Shown piece by piece: positions 17,254 through 25,520 of a DNA stretch of 64,000 nt. The position numbers were made by a program, and so were the translations under genes. Source of the stretch: Enterococcaceae bacterium (GTDB taxonomy: Bacteria; Bacillota; Bacilli; Lactobacillales; Enterococcaceae); contig JALCOL010000003.1 of NCBI GenBank assembly GCA_022649665.1, positions 1 through 64,000 on the forward strand, in the 5' to 3' direction. Numbering within the stretch: the first letter of the stretch is position 1; every line of letters begins with the position of its first letter. The notes beneath the pieces are model-generated. The model was not told the DNA's origin and ran no database searches. It saw nothing but the letters and a program-made list of their open reading frames with translations.

Positions 17254-17870
17254 TCTTGATCGGACTTACTGGCGGGATCGCGACCGGCAAATCAGCCGTT
17301 TCCAAAGCACTGCGGGTGCGCGGGATCCCCGTGATCGACGGCGACATCGTGGCGCGCGAGATCGTCGAAAAAGGCCAGCCGGCACTTGAAAAGATCAAAG
17401 AAGCGTTCGGCCCGGCGATCCTCCGTGCAGACGGAACACTTGACCGGCAAAAGCTCGGGAAAATCATTTTTCAAGAGCCGCACCAGCGCTATGTACTGAA
17501 CGGGATCATGCGACCCTATTTGCAAGATACTTTTAGAAAAAAAATCGCCGAAGTCGAAAAGACCGGCACATTTGCGGCGGTGCTCGATATTCCGCTGCTT
17601 TTTGAAGAAGGCTATCATCAATGGGTCGATGTGATCATGGTCGTATATGCACCGGTCGAAGTTCAGCGGGCGCGCTTGATGAACCGCGATCATCTGGACA
17701 AAGCAGAAGCCGATCGGCGGATCCGCGCGCAGATGCCGGTCAGCCGCAAAGCGCAGCTGGCCGATGTCGTGATCGACAATTCAGGCCGGCCGGAGACGAC
17801 TGAGCGCCAGATCGACCGCTGGGTGAAGAGATATTTAGATAAAAAAAGGCAGCAGCCGAATAAAGAATAG
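17250..17870 (+). CDS. coaE: Dephospho-CoA kinase
   Basis: A 206-residue P-loop kinase catalysing the last step of coenzyme A synthesis. Walker A is GLTGGIATGKS, followed by DGDIVAREIVEKGQPAL (the substrate Asp), LDIPLLFEEGY and the lid region NRDHLDKAEADRRIRAQ. The start is ATG 17250 inside the mutM stop (ATGA overlap); the longer frame from 17136 only reads through mutM. Downstream come ABC exporter genes instead of the nrdR-dnaB pair often found in related genomes, suggesting a local rearrangement. Confidence 0.96.
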   Translation: MILIGLTGGIATGKSAVSKALRVRGIPVIDGDIVAREIVEKGQPALEKIKEAFGPAILRADGTLDRQKLGKIIFQEPHQRYVLNGIMRPYLQDTFRKKIAEVEKTGTFAAVLDIPLLFEEGYHQWVDVIMVVYAPVEVQRARLMNRDHLDKAEADRRIRAQMPVSRKAQLADVVIDNSGRPETTERQIDRWVKRYLDKKRQQPNKE

Positions 17871-17878
17871 GTGAGCAG

Positions 17879-18580
17879 ATGAGTTATATCGAAGTAATCG
17901 ATGAAGTCAAAAAATACGGACAAGGCGACACAACGATCTTTGCCAATAACGAGATCAATTTTTCGATCGAAAAAGGCGAGTTCGCAGTGATTTTAGGGCC
18001 GAGCGGTGCCGGGAAGTCGACGGTGCTGAATATTTTAGGCGGGATGGACCGTTGCGATTCCGGACAGATCATCGTGGACGGCACTGACATTACGAAGCTT
18101 GATGACCGTCAGCTGACGACCTATCGCCGCAATGACGTTGGCTTTGTGTTTCAATTTTACAATCTGGTGCCGAACCTCACGGCACTTGAAAATGTGGAAT
18201 TAGCCAGTCAGATCGTAAAAGATGCACTCGATCCGAAAATGGTCCTTGAAGAAGTCGGGCTAGCGAAACGGATGGATAATTTTCCTGCCCAGCTTTCAGG
18301 GGGCGAGCAGCAGCGCGTCGCGATCGCTCGTGCATTGGCAAAAAAACCGAAGCTTCTTTTGTGCGATGAGCCGACCGGTGCGCTCGATGCGGAGACCGGC
18401 AAACAAGTTTTGGCTCTTTTGCAAGATGCAGTTCGCCAGTACGGAGCGACGGTCGTGGTAATCACGCATAATTCCAGCATCTCACTGATGGCCGATCGCG
18501 TGATCCGGATCAATGATGCGAAAGTCCGTGAAGAAACGCTGAACCCGGATCCGAAAACTGTTCAGGAAATCGAGTGGTGA
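17879..18580 (+). CDS. ABC transporter ATP-binding protein (MacB/LolD type)
   Basis: A 233-residue ATPase with Walker A GPSGAGKST, Q-loop FVFQFYNLVPNLTALENVELA (the hallmark MacB/LolD insert), signature LSGGEQQRVAIARAL, Walker B LLLCDEPTGALD and switch His ITHNSS. It pairs with the FtsX-type permease that starts 9 bp downstream. Such mechanotransmission-type complexes export peptides, lipids or antibiotics, or signal across the membrane, rather than use a channel. It begins 8 bp after coaE. Confidence 0.93.
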   Translation: MSYIEVIDEVKKYGQGDTTIFANNEINFSIEKGEFAVILGPSGAGKSTVLNILGGMDRCDSGQIIVDGTDITKLDDRQLTTYRRNDVGFVFQFYNLVPNLTALENVELASQIVKDALDPKMVLEEVGLAKRMDNFPAQLSGGEQQRVAIARALAKKPKLLLCDEPTGALDAETGKQVLALLQDAVRQYGATVVVITHNSSISLMADRVIRINDAKVREETLNPDPKTVQEIEW

Positions 18581-18589
18581 GGAGGAAGT

Positions 18590-21500
18590 ATGGGGGAGAG
18601 AAAAACCGCATTTCATAAAAATATCTGGCGGGAGATCACCGGTTCAAAGGCCCGCTATTTATCGATCATGGGGATCATTTTCCTCGGCGTCGCATTTTTC
18701 ATCGGCTTAAAGGCGACCGGACCAGATATGCTGAAGACGGCTGATGAGTATGTCGCGCGCTATCAGCTTGCCGATGGCTACGTCCAGTCGACGATGGGGC
18801 TCACTGAGACCGATGTCAAACAAGCCCGCTCCGATGCGAATGTGAAGGGGGCTGAAGGAAAGCACCTGAAGGATGTCGATCTGCCCGAGCGCAACCAAGT
18901 GATGCGTCTTTTGAGTTATGATAAAGAGCAAAAGCTGGATCAGTTCAAAGTTGTCAAAGGACGCCTGCCGAAAAAAGCGGGGGAGATCGCACTGGATTCC
19001 CGCGCTTTTACTTTGGGGAAAAAGAAGCTGAAAATCGGCGATACTTTGAAAATCCCGACGGCAAATGCCGGCGAGCTGAAGCACACGAGCTATAAAATCG
19101 TCGGCAAAGTCAACAGTCCGCGCTATTTTGAAAAATTTGGGCGCGGCAATACGACGGTCGGCAAAGGCGCGATCGATTATTTCGGCGTTGTTCCTGTTAG
19201 CGACTTCGTTTCGCCGGTCTACGGCGAGATCGCGGTCACTTTCAAAAATCTGCCGCGCGATCCGTTTTCAAAAGAATACCGCACGCAAGTCGATGCCAAA
19301 TTAAAACGGCTGAAAAAAACCGTGCTGCGCAACCGGCCGAAAGTCCGCCAAAAAGAACTTTTGGATGAGGCGAAAACGCAGCTCGCCGCCCTTTCTGCCG
19401 AGATCGCCGCGGGCGAGAAAACACTGAATGACGGCGAGGTGCAGCTGGAAACCGCGCAAAAAGCGCTCACTGACGGGAGTGTCGCCCTTGATGAACAAAA
19501 GAAAAATTATTATGACGGGATCGCTAGCGGCCAAAATCAGCTGAACGAGCTGCAAAGTCAGATCACCGCAGCGCAAGATGCTGTAACGACCGGTCAAAAG
19601 TCGCTTGCTGAACAAAAGGATGCCGCAGCCGCACAAAAGACTCAGTCCGAGGCAAAGGCCCAAACTTCAAACACCGTAAAATCGCAGACTGATACAGAGA
19701 ATAGTCAACTGACGAGCCAGATCCAAGCGATCCAAGCTTTTGACGGCCAAATCAAAAGCGCCGCGGAGCTGACGAATCACGCGACTTTCGATACCGGCCA
19801 AGCGGCACAGATGTCTGCTCTTTTGACACAGCTCGGCGGGCTCGCAGATCTCGTAGGAAACAGCAGTTTAAAAAGCGAGCTGGCAAAGAGTCAAGAGCTT
19901 TTAAAAAATGCGGCGACTGCCGCTTCGACACTTGCGCAAGTCAAAGGAAGCGTCCAAACACTTTCGCAAAGTGCAGCCGGTGCCGTCTCGCAAAAACAAG
20001 CGCAAATCGCCAGCAATCAGAAAAAACTCGAAACCGCACAGCAGGAAGCGGCTGCTGCACAAACGCAAGCCGCGCAAACCGCGGCGCAAGCGGCACAGAC
20101 GGAGAGCGAATTAGCCAAAAAAAATCAAGAGATCGAATCGGCTAAAGGCCAGCTTGAGTCGAGCCAAACCAACTTTGAAAAACAAGAAAAGGATGGGAAA
20201 GCCGCGCTTGACAGCGCACAAAGCACTCTTGATCAAAAAAAAGCGGAATTTGCGAAACAGCAAACTGCTTTTGATCAGCAAAAAAATGAAAAAATGCCGC
20301 AGCTGACGCAAGCGGCAGCGGCCTTGAAAGAAAAACAAGCGCAAGTTTCTGCAATGCCGGTCCCAGAGTATCTCTATTCGACGCGGGAAGACTTGCCGGG
20401 ATACTCTGAATATAAAGACAATGCAAACCGCATCAGCAGCATCGCGACTGTTTTTCCAGTATTTTTCTTCTTGATCGCTGCACTCGTCAGTTTGACGACG
20501 ATGACGCGTCTCGTTGAAGAACGGCGCGGCGAGATCGGGACGTTTATGGCACTGGGATATCTGCCGCAGGAAATCGCCGAGAAATACTTGATCTATGCCG
20601 GAAGTGCCGCGCTGATCGGTTCGCTTTTCGGGACAGCACTCGGCTTATGGCTGTTTCCGTCGATCATCTTCGGCGCATACGGCTCACTTTACAATTTGGG
20701 GAAAGCCGCACTAGGCATTTATTCAAGCTACATTTTGCTTTCAACCGGGATCGCGCTGCTATGCACCGTCGGCAGCTCCAGCGTCTTCTTATACCGCGAA
20801 GTCCACCAAACACCGGCGATCTTGATGCGGCCGAAAGCGCCGAAAGCCGGCAAGCGGATTTTCTTAGAGCGCATCACGCCGCTTTGGAAACGGATGAGCT
20901 TTACGCAAAAAGTCACCGCCCGCAATCTGTTCCGCTATAAAGCGCGGATGCTGATGACGATCTTCGGCGTCGCGGGCGGTACCGCCTTGATGCTTGCCGG
21001 TTTTGGGATCCGCGACTCGATCGGCGACATCGTGAATTTGCAGTTTAATAAAATCGACCACTATCAGGCTACCGTGACTTTTAACGATAAGGCGTCGGCT
21101 GCCGACAAAGAAGCCGTAATGAAAGATCTGGAGAACCACAAAGCATTTAAAGAGGCACTGCCGGTCACGACCAAAGCGCTTGAAATCAGCGGCAAGGGTG
21201 TCAATCAGCAAGACGTCACGGCTTATGTGCCCGAAGAGCCGGATCAGATCGAAAAATTCATAAATTTGGAAAACCGCAAAACCGGTGAAAAATTCACTTT
21301 GAACGATTCAGGGGCGCTGGTGACGGAAAAACTCGCGCGGCTTTTTAATGTCGAGCGCGGCGATACGATGAAATTCAAGGATTCTGACGGGAAGTCTGTC
21401 ACGGTGAAGATCAATGGAGTGATCGAAAACTATGCCGGGCATTATCTGATGATGTCGCCGGATTATGCGAAGAAAGTGTTTGGCACGGCGCAAACATATA

Positions 21501-22045
21501 ATACGGAACTGCTGCGCTTCACGAAAACCCCAAATGCTTCGGAACGCGACAAATTGAGCAGCGAATTGATGAAAAAGGCTGGGGTGATCAACGTCACCTT
21601 CCTGACAGATCTTTCAAAAGCAATGGATGATACGATGGACAGTTTGAATATCATTGTCTGGGTCTTGATCATTTCCGCCGCACTTTTGTCCTTTATCGTG
21701 CTGTATAATTTGACGAATATCAATATTTCTGAGCGGATTCGCGAGCTTTCGACGATCAAAGTGCTCGGCTTCCACGATATCGAAGTTTCCGCTTATATCT
21801 TGCGGGAAAATGTCGTCTTGACGATTCTCGGGATCTTAGCCGGTTCGGTGCTCGGAATCTTTTTGCATCACTTTGTCTTGCAGACCGCTGAAGTCGATAA
21901 GATCATGTTCGGGCCGAATATCCACTGGCCGAGCTTCATTTATGCCGGTCTTTTGACACTGTTCTTCAGTCTCATTGTCATGCTCTTCATGCATTTGAAA
22001 TTGAAAAAGGTCGATATGATCGAAGCATTGAAAGGAAATGAATAG
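18590..22045 (+). CDS. FtsX-type ABC permease with long extracellular coiled coil
   Basis: A 1151-residue permease. One transmembrane helix lies near residues 24-42, then an extracellular MacB-like domain to about 230. Residues about 245-590 form a long, Ala/Gln/Lys/Glu-rich coiled coil with repeated QxAL/AQTAAQ segments. The first FtsX core (three helices) is near 610-750, with the family segment LTTMTRLVEERRGEIGTFMALGY. A second extracellular domain follows, then the C-terminal FtsX core (LSTIKVLGFHDIEVSAYILREN). This architecture is common in lactobacilli and related to bacitracin-type or lipid-handling exporters; substrate unknown. Start ATG 18590 has GAGGAAG upstream. Confidence 0.9.
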   Translation: MGERKTAFHKNIWREITGSKARYLSIMGIIFLGVAFFIGLKATGPDMLKTADEYVARYQLADGYVQSTMGLTETDVKQARSDANVKGAEGKHLKDVDLPERNQVMRLLSYDKEQKLDQFKVVKGRLPKKAGEIALDSRAFTLGKKKLKIGDTLKIPTANAGELKHTSYKIVGKVNSPRYFEKFGRGNTTVGKGAIDYFGVVPVSDFVSPVYGEIAVTFKNLPRDPFSKEYRTQVDAKLKRLKKTVLRNRPKVRQKELLDEAKTQLAALSAEIAAGEKTLNDGEVQLETAQKALTDGSVALDEQKKNYYDGIASGQNQLNELQSQITAAQDAVTTGQKSLAEQKDAAAAQKTQSEAKAQTSNTVKSQTDTENSQLTSQIQAIQAFDGQIKSAAELTNHATFDTGQAAQMSALLTQLGGLADLVGNSSLKSELAKSQELLKNAATAASTLAQVKGSVQTLSQSAAGAVSQKQAQIASNQKKLETAQQEAAAAQTQAAQTAAQAAQTESELAKKNQEIESAKGQLESSQTNFEKQEKDGKAALDSAQSTLDQKKAEFAKQQTAFDQQKNEKMPQLTQAAAALKEKQAQVSAMPVPEYLYSTREDLPGYSEYKDNANRISSIATVFPVFFFLIAALVSLTTMTRLVEERRGEIGTFMALGYLPQEIAEKYLIYAGSAALIGSLFGTALGLWLFPSIIFGAYGSLYNLGKAALGIYSSYILLSTGIALLCTVGSSSVFLYREVHQTPAILMRPKAPKAGKRIFLERITPLWKRMSFTQKVTARNLFRYKARMLMTIFGVAGGTALMLAGFGIRDSIGDIVNLQFNKIDHYQATVTFNDKASAADKEAVMKDLENHKAFKEALPVTTKALEISGKGVNQQDVTAYVPEEPDQIEKFINLENRKTGEKFTLNDSGALVTEKLARLFNVERGDTMKFKDSDGKSVTVKINGVIENYAGHYLMMSPDYAKKVFGTAQTYNTELLRFTKTPNASERDKLSSELMKKAGVINVTFLTDLSKAMDDTMDSLNIIVWVLIISAALLSFIVLYNLTNINISERIRELSTIKVLGFHDIEVSAYILRENVVLTILGILAGSVLGIFLHHFVLQTAEVDKIMFGPNIHWPSFIYAGLLTLFFSLIVMLFMHLKLKKVDMIEALKGNE

Positions 22046-22059
22046 GGAAAACAGAAGAA

Positions 22060-22094
22060 GGGTCCGTGACATAAAACTAGTCACGGACCCTTTT
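22060..22094. terminator. Terminator hairpin (part of dispersed repeat copy C)
   Basis: GGGTCCGTGAC (22060-22070) pairs perfectly with GTCACGGACCC (22080-22090), followed by TTTT. It ends the ABC exporter operon and, read from the other strand, lies about 40 bp past the flavodoxin gene. Confidence 0.85.
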
Positions 22095-22120
22095 GCATCA
22101 ACGGTGTTTCAAAAGCAGCT
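22060..22120 (-). repeat. Dispersed intergenic repeat, copy C
   Basis: Read on the minus strand: AGCTGCTTTTGAAACACCGT, a short linker, then a CCGTGAC...GTCACGG hairpin. The same block and hairpin layout recurs at 38949-39013 and, less completely, at 59846-59900. The copy lies directly after the stop of the minus-strand flavodoxin gene. Confidence 0.7.
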
Positions 22121-22128
22121 GCGATTGC

Positions 22129-22551
22129 TCACTCTTTCTGCTCGGCAATGATTTTTTTCGCAAACGCTGCGGCCGCTTTCAGATCAGCTTCATCAGGGTG
22201 TCCTTTGTGGAAGGCGGCAAAAGCGCCGTCGCAGCGGAAAGCGCTGCTTGCGACTTTGATCCCTTTTGCGCTCAGGAGCTTTGCGGCTTCGCGGTCCGGC
22301 TCTTTTTTTAGTGCGGAGGTCCCAAACGTCGCGACACATTTGACTTTGGCAGGGTCGAGGCTCTCAATGAAAGCGCGCAGGTTTTTATCGATACCGCCCC
22401 AGTAGACCGAACCGCCTAGAAATAAAAGATCGACCGGTTCGTTTACCGAAACAGCAGTCTCTTTGGCTTCGGTTCCGACTGCTTTTGCGATCGCTTCAGC
22501 GACCTTTTGGGTATTTCCGCTGCGGGAATAGAAACGAACAGCTATCTTCAT
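22129..22551 (-). CDS. Flavodoxin-like protein
   Basis: A 140-residue FMN-binding flavodoxin-fold protein. The phosphate loop is YSRSGNTQKVAEAIA near the N-terminus; LFLGGSVYWGGIDKNLRAFIESL and FGTSALKKEPD fit the isoalloxazine-contact loops. The start ATG 22551 has TAAGGAGG on the minus strand. It is divergent from a ferritin-like iron transporter, with two inverted repeats between them, so an iron-linked role such as electron supply under iron limitation is possible. The partner proteins are unknown. Confidence 0.85.
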   Translation of the reverse strand: MKIAVRFYSRSGNTQKVAEAIAKAVGTEAKETAVSVNEPVDLLFLGGSVYWGGIDKNLRAFIESLDPAKVKCVATFGTSALKKEPDREAAKLLSAKGIKVASSAFRCDGAFAAFHKGHPDEADLKAAAAFAKKIIAEQKE

Positions 22552-22577
22552 AAAAATTCCTCCTTAGGCAAAAATCA

Positions 22578-22605
22578 CCTGATTCTTATCATTTGTTTAA
22601 TCAGG
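22578..22605. promoter_or_regulatory. Inverted repeat in the flavodoxin/VIT1 divergent region
   Basis: CCTGATT (22578-22584) and AATCAGG (22599-22605) flank TTCTTATCATTTG, loosely Fur-like in composition. Candidate regulator site near the flavodoxin start. Confidence 0.35.
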
Positions 22606-22625
22606 CACCTTGTCATATACTCTTT

Positions 22626-22652
22626 AACATAACAATAATAATAGATTATGTT
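22626..22652. promoter_or_regulatory. Second inverted repeat in the flavodoxin/VIT1 divergent region
   Basis: AACATAA (22626-22632) and TTATGTT (22646-22652) with a 13-nt AT-rich centre, about 60 bp before the VIT1 start. Candidate operator for a metal-responsive regulator; the regulator is not in the window. Confidence 0.35.
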
Positions 22653-22690
22653 GGAAAATGACAGCAAAGACAATCGAAAGGATGTGAATG

Positions 22691-22705
22691 CCTCTTCCTT
22701 AGAGG
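22691..22705 (+). promoter_or_regulatory. Hairpin covering the VIT1 ribosome binding site
   Basis: CCTCT (22691-22695) and AGAGG (22701-22705) pair around TCCTT. AGAGG is the only Shine-Dalgarno before ATG 22713. The stem is short, so any translational control is speculative. Confidence 0.35.
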
Positions 22706-22712
22706 TTGAAAA

Positions 22713-23588
22713 ATGGCAGAAGAAAAAATCCCCATGAGCAAACTGCTTAGTTTTCAAAAAGATGAGCTGAATGGCCACCTTGTTTATCAAGATCTGGCAA
22801 AACGGATCAAAGATCCAAAAGACAGTGCAACCGTTTCGCAAATTTCAAAAGATGAGTTGAAACATTATAATGTGTGGAAAGGCTATACGAAACAAGATGT
22901 CAAACCAAATCAGCTGATGCGATTTGTTTTTAAAATTATTGCGTTCGTGCTGGGATATACATTCACGATCAAATTGATGGAAAACTCAGAAGCGATCGGT
23001 ATCAAAGATTATGAAGAATTATTAGGCACTTATCCCGAGATCCAAGCGGTTTTAGATGATGAAGAGCGGCACGAAGATGAACTATTGGGTATGCTTGATG
23101 AAGAACGTTTGAAGTATGTGGGTGCGATGATCCTCGGCTTGAATGATGCACTGGTCGAGCTGACTGGGACGATCGCCGGGCTGACATTCGCGATGAAGGA
23201 TAATCGGCTGGTCGCACTTTCGGCGATCATTACCGGGATCGCCGCGACGCTTTCAATGGGGGCGTCGAACTATTTGGCAGAAAAAGCAGACGGCAGCGAA
23301 GACCCGCTGAAGTCAAGTCTTTATACTGGCGGGACTTACCTTTTGGCCGTCGTTGTCTTAGTTCTGCCGTATCTTTTGTTTCCAGTCCATATGTATTTCG
23401 CGGCGTTTGTCACGATGCTCGTTGTCGTTGTTGTCTTGATCGCGTTCTTCAATTTTTATATCGCGATCGCCAAAGATCAGCCGTTTGCAAAACAATTCGG
23501 TCAGATGGCGGCAATCAGCTTCAGCGTGATGATCATTTCTTATTTGATCGGGATTTTGGCGAAACAATTGCTGGGTGTCCAGCTTTAA
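22713..23588 (+). CDS. VIT1/CCC1-family iron/manganese transporter with N-terminal ferritin-like domain
   Basis: A 291-residue protein. Residues about 1-125 form a ferritin-like (rubrerythrin-type) four-helix domain with metal-ligand patterns DELNGHLVYQDLAKR, DELKHYNVW and DDEERHEDELL. Residues about 135-290 are the VIT1/CCC1 membrane domain, with GLNDALVELTGTIAGLTFA, MGASNYLAEKADG and five hydrophobic helices. Such fusions (MbfA-like) export Fe2+/Mn2+ and protect from metal and peroxide stress. ATG 22713 has AGAGG 7 nt upstream; that site pairs with CCTCT (22691-22695) in a small hairpin that could hide it. Confidence 0.88.
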   Translation: MAEEKIPMSKLLSFQKDELNGHLVYQDLAKRIKDPKDSATVSQISKDELKHYNVWKGYTKQDVKPNQLMRFVFKIIAFVLGYTFTIKLMENSEAIGIKDYEELLGTYPEIQAVLDDEERHEDELLGMLDEERLKYVGAMILGLNDALVELTGTIAGLTFAMKDNRLVALSAIITGIAATLSMGASNYLAEKADGSEDPLKSSLYTGGTYLLAVVVLVLPYLLFPVHMYFAAFVTMLVVVVVLIAFFNFYIAIAKDQPFAKQFGQMAAISFSVMIISYLIGILAKQLLGVQL

Positions 23589-23592
23589 AACA

Positions 23593-23636
23593 AAAAAACA
23601 CGCTTCGCGCGAAATTTTGCGCGAAGTGTGTTTTTT
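23593..23636. terminator. Bidirectional Rho-independent terminator
   Basis: AAAAACACGCTTCGCGC pairs with GCGCGAAGTGTGTTTTT around GAAATTTT. It serves both the VIT1 gene (plus) and the PTS IIC gene (minus). Confidence 0.9.
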
Positions 23637-23645
23637 ATTTTCAGA

Positions 23646-25067
23646 TTAGTTTGCAGTTGGTTCAGCTTTTTCAGCAGCTTTGTAGGCGGCATTGCGTTTT
23701 TTCATTTGGAATGCGTACCAGATGAAGATCAAGAGATAAGCAGCTAATGCAAGTGCAGCCCAGATGATAAATTTGATTTCGCCTTGAGAAGCATGGCCAA
23801 CGAGGTAAGCCAAGAATTTTTCGATTGGACCTTCCATCGTACTATGGGAGATCAAAGTATCTTGAGAGATTCCTTTTGGAAAGGCGCCGACTTTTTTAGC
23901 GGTTTCGGTAACAAATGGGGCCATCAATGTGCCTGCCCAAAGGAAGATCGGCAGTTCAAGCGCTCCGATGATGATCATTCGCAAAACTTTCCCGCGAGTG
24001 ACAACTAAGAGGGCCGGAGTAACACCCATGGCGATGATCCCGCCGAGCGGCAAGAGTTTGTTTCCTGGAAGAACCAGCGCTTCAAACAGCATGATCGGTG
24101 CTAAGATGTTGGCAGCAGCCCACATTTCAGCGCGGCCGGCGATAAATGGCCAGTCAAGCCCGATATTGAGTTTGCGTCCATGTAATCTTTCATTGGCAAA
24201 GTTTGTGATCCCTTGAGAGAGCGGTTCAACAGCGGCGATAAACCATGCGCCGATCAGAGAGAACAATTCCAAACAGACAGCAGCGGTAAAGGCCAGTGCT
24301 GCGATTTGTTCAGGAGTTTGCCGTGCGAGAAGTCCAACGAAGATCCCAAGATAGATCCCGATCGCGAACTTGGATCCCCAGAAGCCGATTTTGCTGTTCA
24401 ATTTCGCCGCATCAAAGTCGAAGCGGTCGAGCCATGGGAACAAGAGATCAAAGATCTTATCGAAGACCATGATGATCGGATTCATCATGTAGTTCATGTG
24501 TGTCGTAGTCATCGGGTTAGAATCCGGTGCACTCAATAGATCGTTGAAGGTTGGTTTCATCAAATCAGAGTTGATGATCTTCAAGATCCCGATGAAGATG
24601 ACGAGGATCGTGGCGATGAATAGGTTTGCGCCGCAGAAGATACACATCAAACCGACAAAAGACAAATGCCAGATATCAAAGATATCGACGTCGAGCGTAT
24701 TGGTTTTGTTCAGGACGAGCATAATAATGTTAACGATAACCATGATGAGCAAGAAATAGAGGGTATATGGCGAACCCCAAGTGATCGTTGCCAGCGGTGC
24801 CCAGCCGACGTCGGTGATCGAAAGGTCGATCCCCGTCGATTTGACGAATGATTGCAGTGCAGAGGAGAATGAAGTCGTTAAAATGTTGATGACCGCGCCG
24901 ATCCCGGTCAAGGCGATCCCGAGTTTCAGCCCGCCTTCAAGCGCTTTGGAAAATTTTACTTTAAAAATAAGAGCGATAACTGTCAACACGATCGTCATAA
25001 CGGTGGCGGCGCCCATGTCGATGATTGGGGTGAAGAACTTATTCGCTAAGTCAATAATTGTACTCAT
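23646..25067 (-). CDS. gatC: PTS galactitol-type IIC membrane component
   Basis: A 473-residue permease of the PTS galactitol (GatC) IIC family, with about ten hydrophobic segments and the family-typical length. Recognisable stretches are VGWAPLATITWGSPYTLYFL and FANERLHGRKLNIGLDWPFIAGRAEMW. It is the sugar-translocating part of the PTS whose IIB and IIA genes lie upstream on the same strand. With LacABCD across the divergent promoter and no GatD dehydrogenase in view, galactose entering as galactose-6-phosphate is more likely than galactitol. Start ATG 25067 follows a minus-strand AAGGAG site. Confidence 0.88.
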   Translation of the reverse strand: MSTIIDLANKFFTPIIDMGAATVMTIVLTVIALIFKVKFSKALEGGLKLGIALTGIGAVINILTTSFSSALQSFVKSTGIDLSITDVGWAPLATITWGSPYTLYFLLIMVIVNIIMLVLNKTNTLDVDIFDIWHLSFVGLMCIFCGANLFIATILVIFIGILKIINSDLMKPTFNDLLSAPDSNPMTTTHMNYMMNPIIMVFDKIFDLLFPWLDRFDFDAAKLNSKIGFWGSKFAIGIYLGIFVGLLARQTPEQIAALAFTAAVCLELFSLIGAWFIAAVEPLSQGITNFANERLHGRKLNIGLDWPFIAGRAEMWAAANILAPIMLFEALVLPGNKLLPLGGIIAMGVTPALLVVTRGKVLRMIIIGALELPIFLWAGTLMAPFVTETAKKVGAFPKGISQDTLISHSTMEGPIEKFLAYLVGHASQGEIKFIIWAALALAAYLLIFIWYAFQMKKRNAAYKAAEKAEPTAN

Positions 25068-25106
25068 CTGTTTCTCTCCTTTATGATTTTTTCCTAAAAA
25101 GTTGAA

Positions 25107-25140
25107 CCTGCTCTGAGCGAAATGTTTTTGTCAGAGCAGG
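25107..25140 (-). promoter_or_regulatory. Intercistronic hairpin between PTS IIB and IIC
   Basis: CCTGCTCTGA (25107-25116) pairs with TCAGAGCAGG (25131-25140), a perfect 10-bp stem with a 14-nt loop and no clean T-run. Likely an mRNA processing or stability element, or an attenuator. Confidence 0.55.
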
Positions 25141-25158
25141 CAGCTTTATTGGCCTAGT

Positions 25159-25464
25159 CTACTTTTTCCCTAATTTTTTGATTTCTTTTTCAACAGCATC
25201 ATAAACCGGTTCAGCCATTGCGGGGACCCGGTAGAGGATCGGACCGGCATTGACGACTGGGATCGTAACCGGGAAGCCGAAGTTGGTTTTAGCGATCTCA
25301 GCAAAGATATCATAATGGGAGAGCATATCTTGGTTGATATCTTTGATCATCACGGCATCGCAATGAACATCGTACCCGCGTTTCTTCATTTCTGTTTCCA
25401 AGGCATCTTTGATTTGGTGGGAGGAATTGACTCCGGCACCACAAGCAGCTAAAATTTTAATCAT
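25159..25464 (-). CDS. gatB: PTS galactitol-type IIB component
   Basis: A 101-residue cytoplasmic phosphocarrier. The phospho-Cys loop is ILAACGAGVNSSHQIKDAL near the N-terminus, typical of the lactose/galactitol IIB superfamily. It takes phosphate from IIA and passes it to the sugar bound by IIC. I chose ATG 25464; ATG 25473 directly abuts the AAAGG ribosome site, leaving no spacing. It lies between IIA and IIC, flanked by a hairpin on each side. Confidence 0.88.
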   Translation of the reverse strand: MIKILAACGAGVNSSHQIKDALETEMKKRGYDVHCDAVMIKDINQDMLSHYDIFAEIAKTNFGFPVTIPVVNAGPILYRVPAMAEPVYDAVEKEIKKLGKK

Positions 25465-25500
25465 TTTTATCATCCTTTCTAATAATAAATAGTATCACTT

Positions 25501-25520
25501 TTCCCTCAATTTTGAGGGAA
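25501..25520 (-). promoter_or_regulatory. Palindromic hairpin at the end of PTS IIA
   Basis: TTCCCTCAA and TTGAGGGAA form a palindrome with 2 central bases, overlapping the IIA stop codon. It could act as an mRNA 3'-end or processing signal before IIB. Confidence 0.4.
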
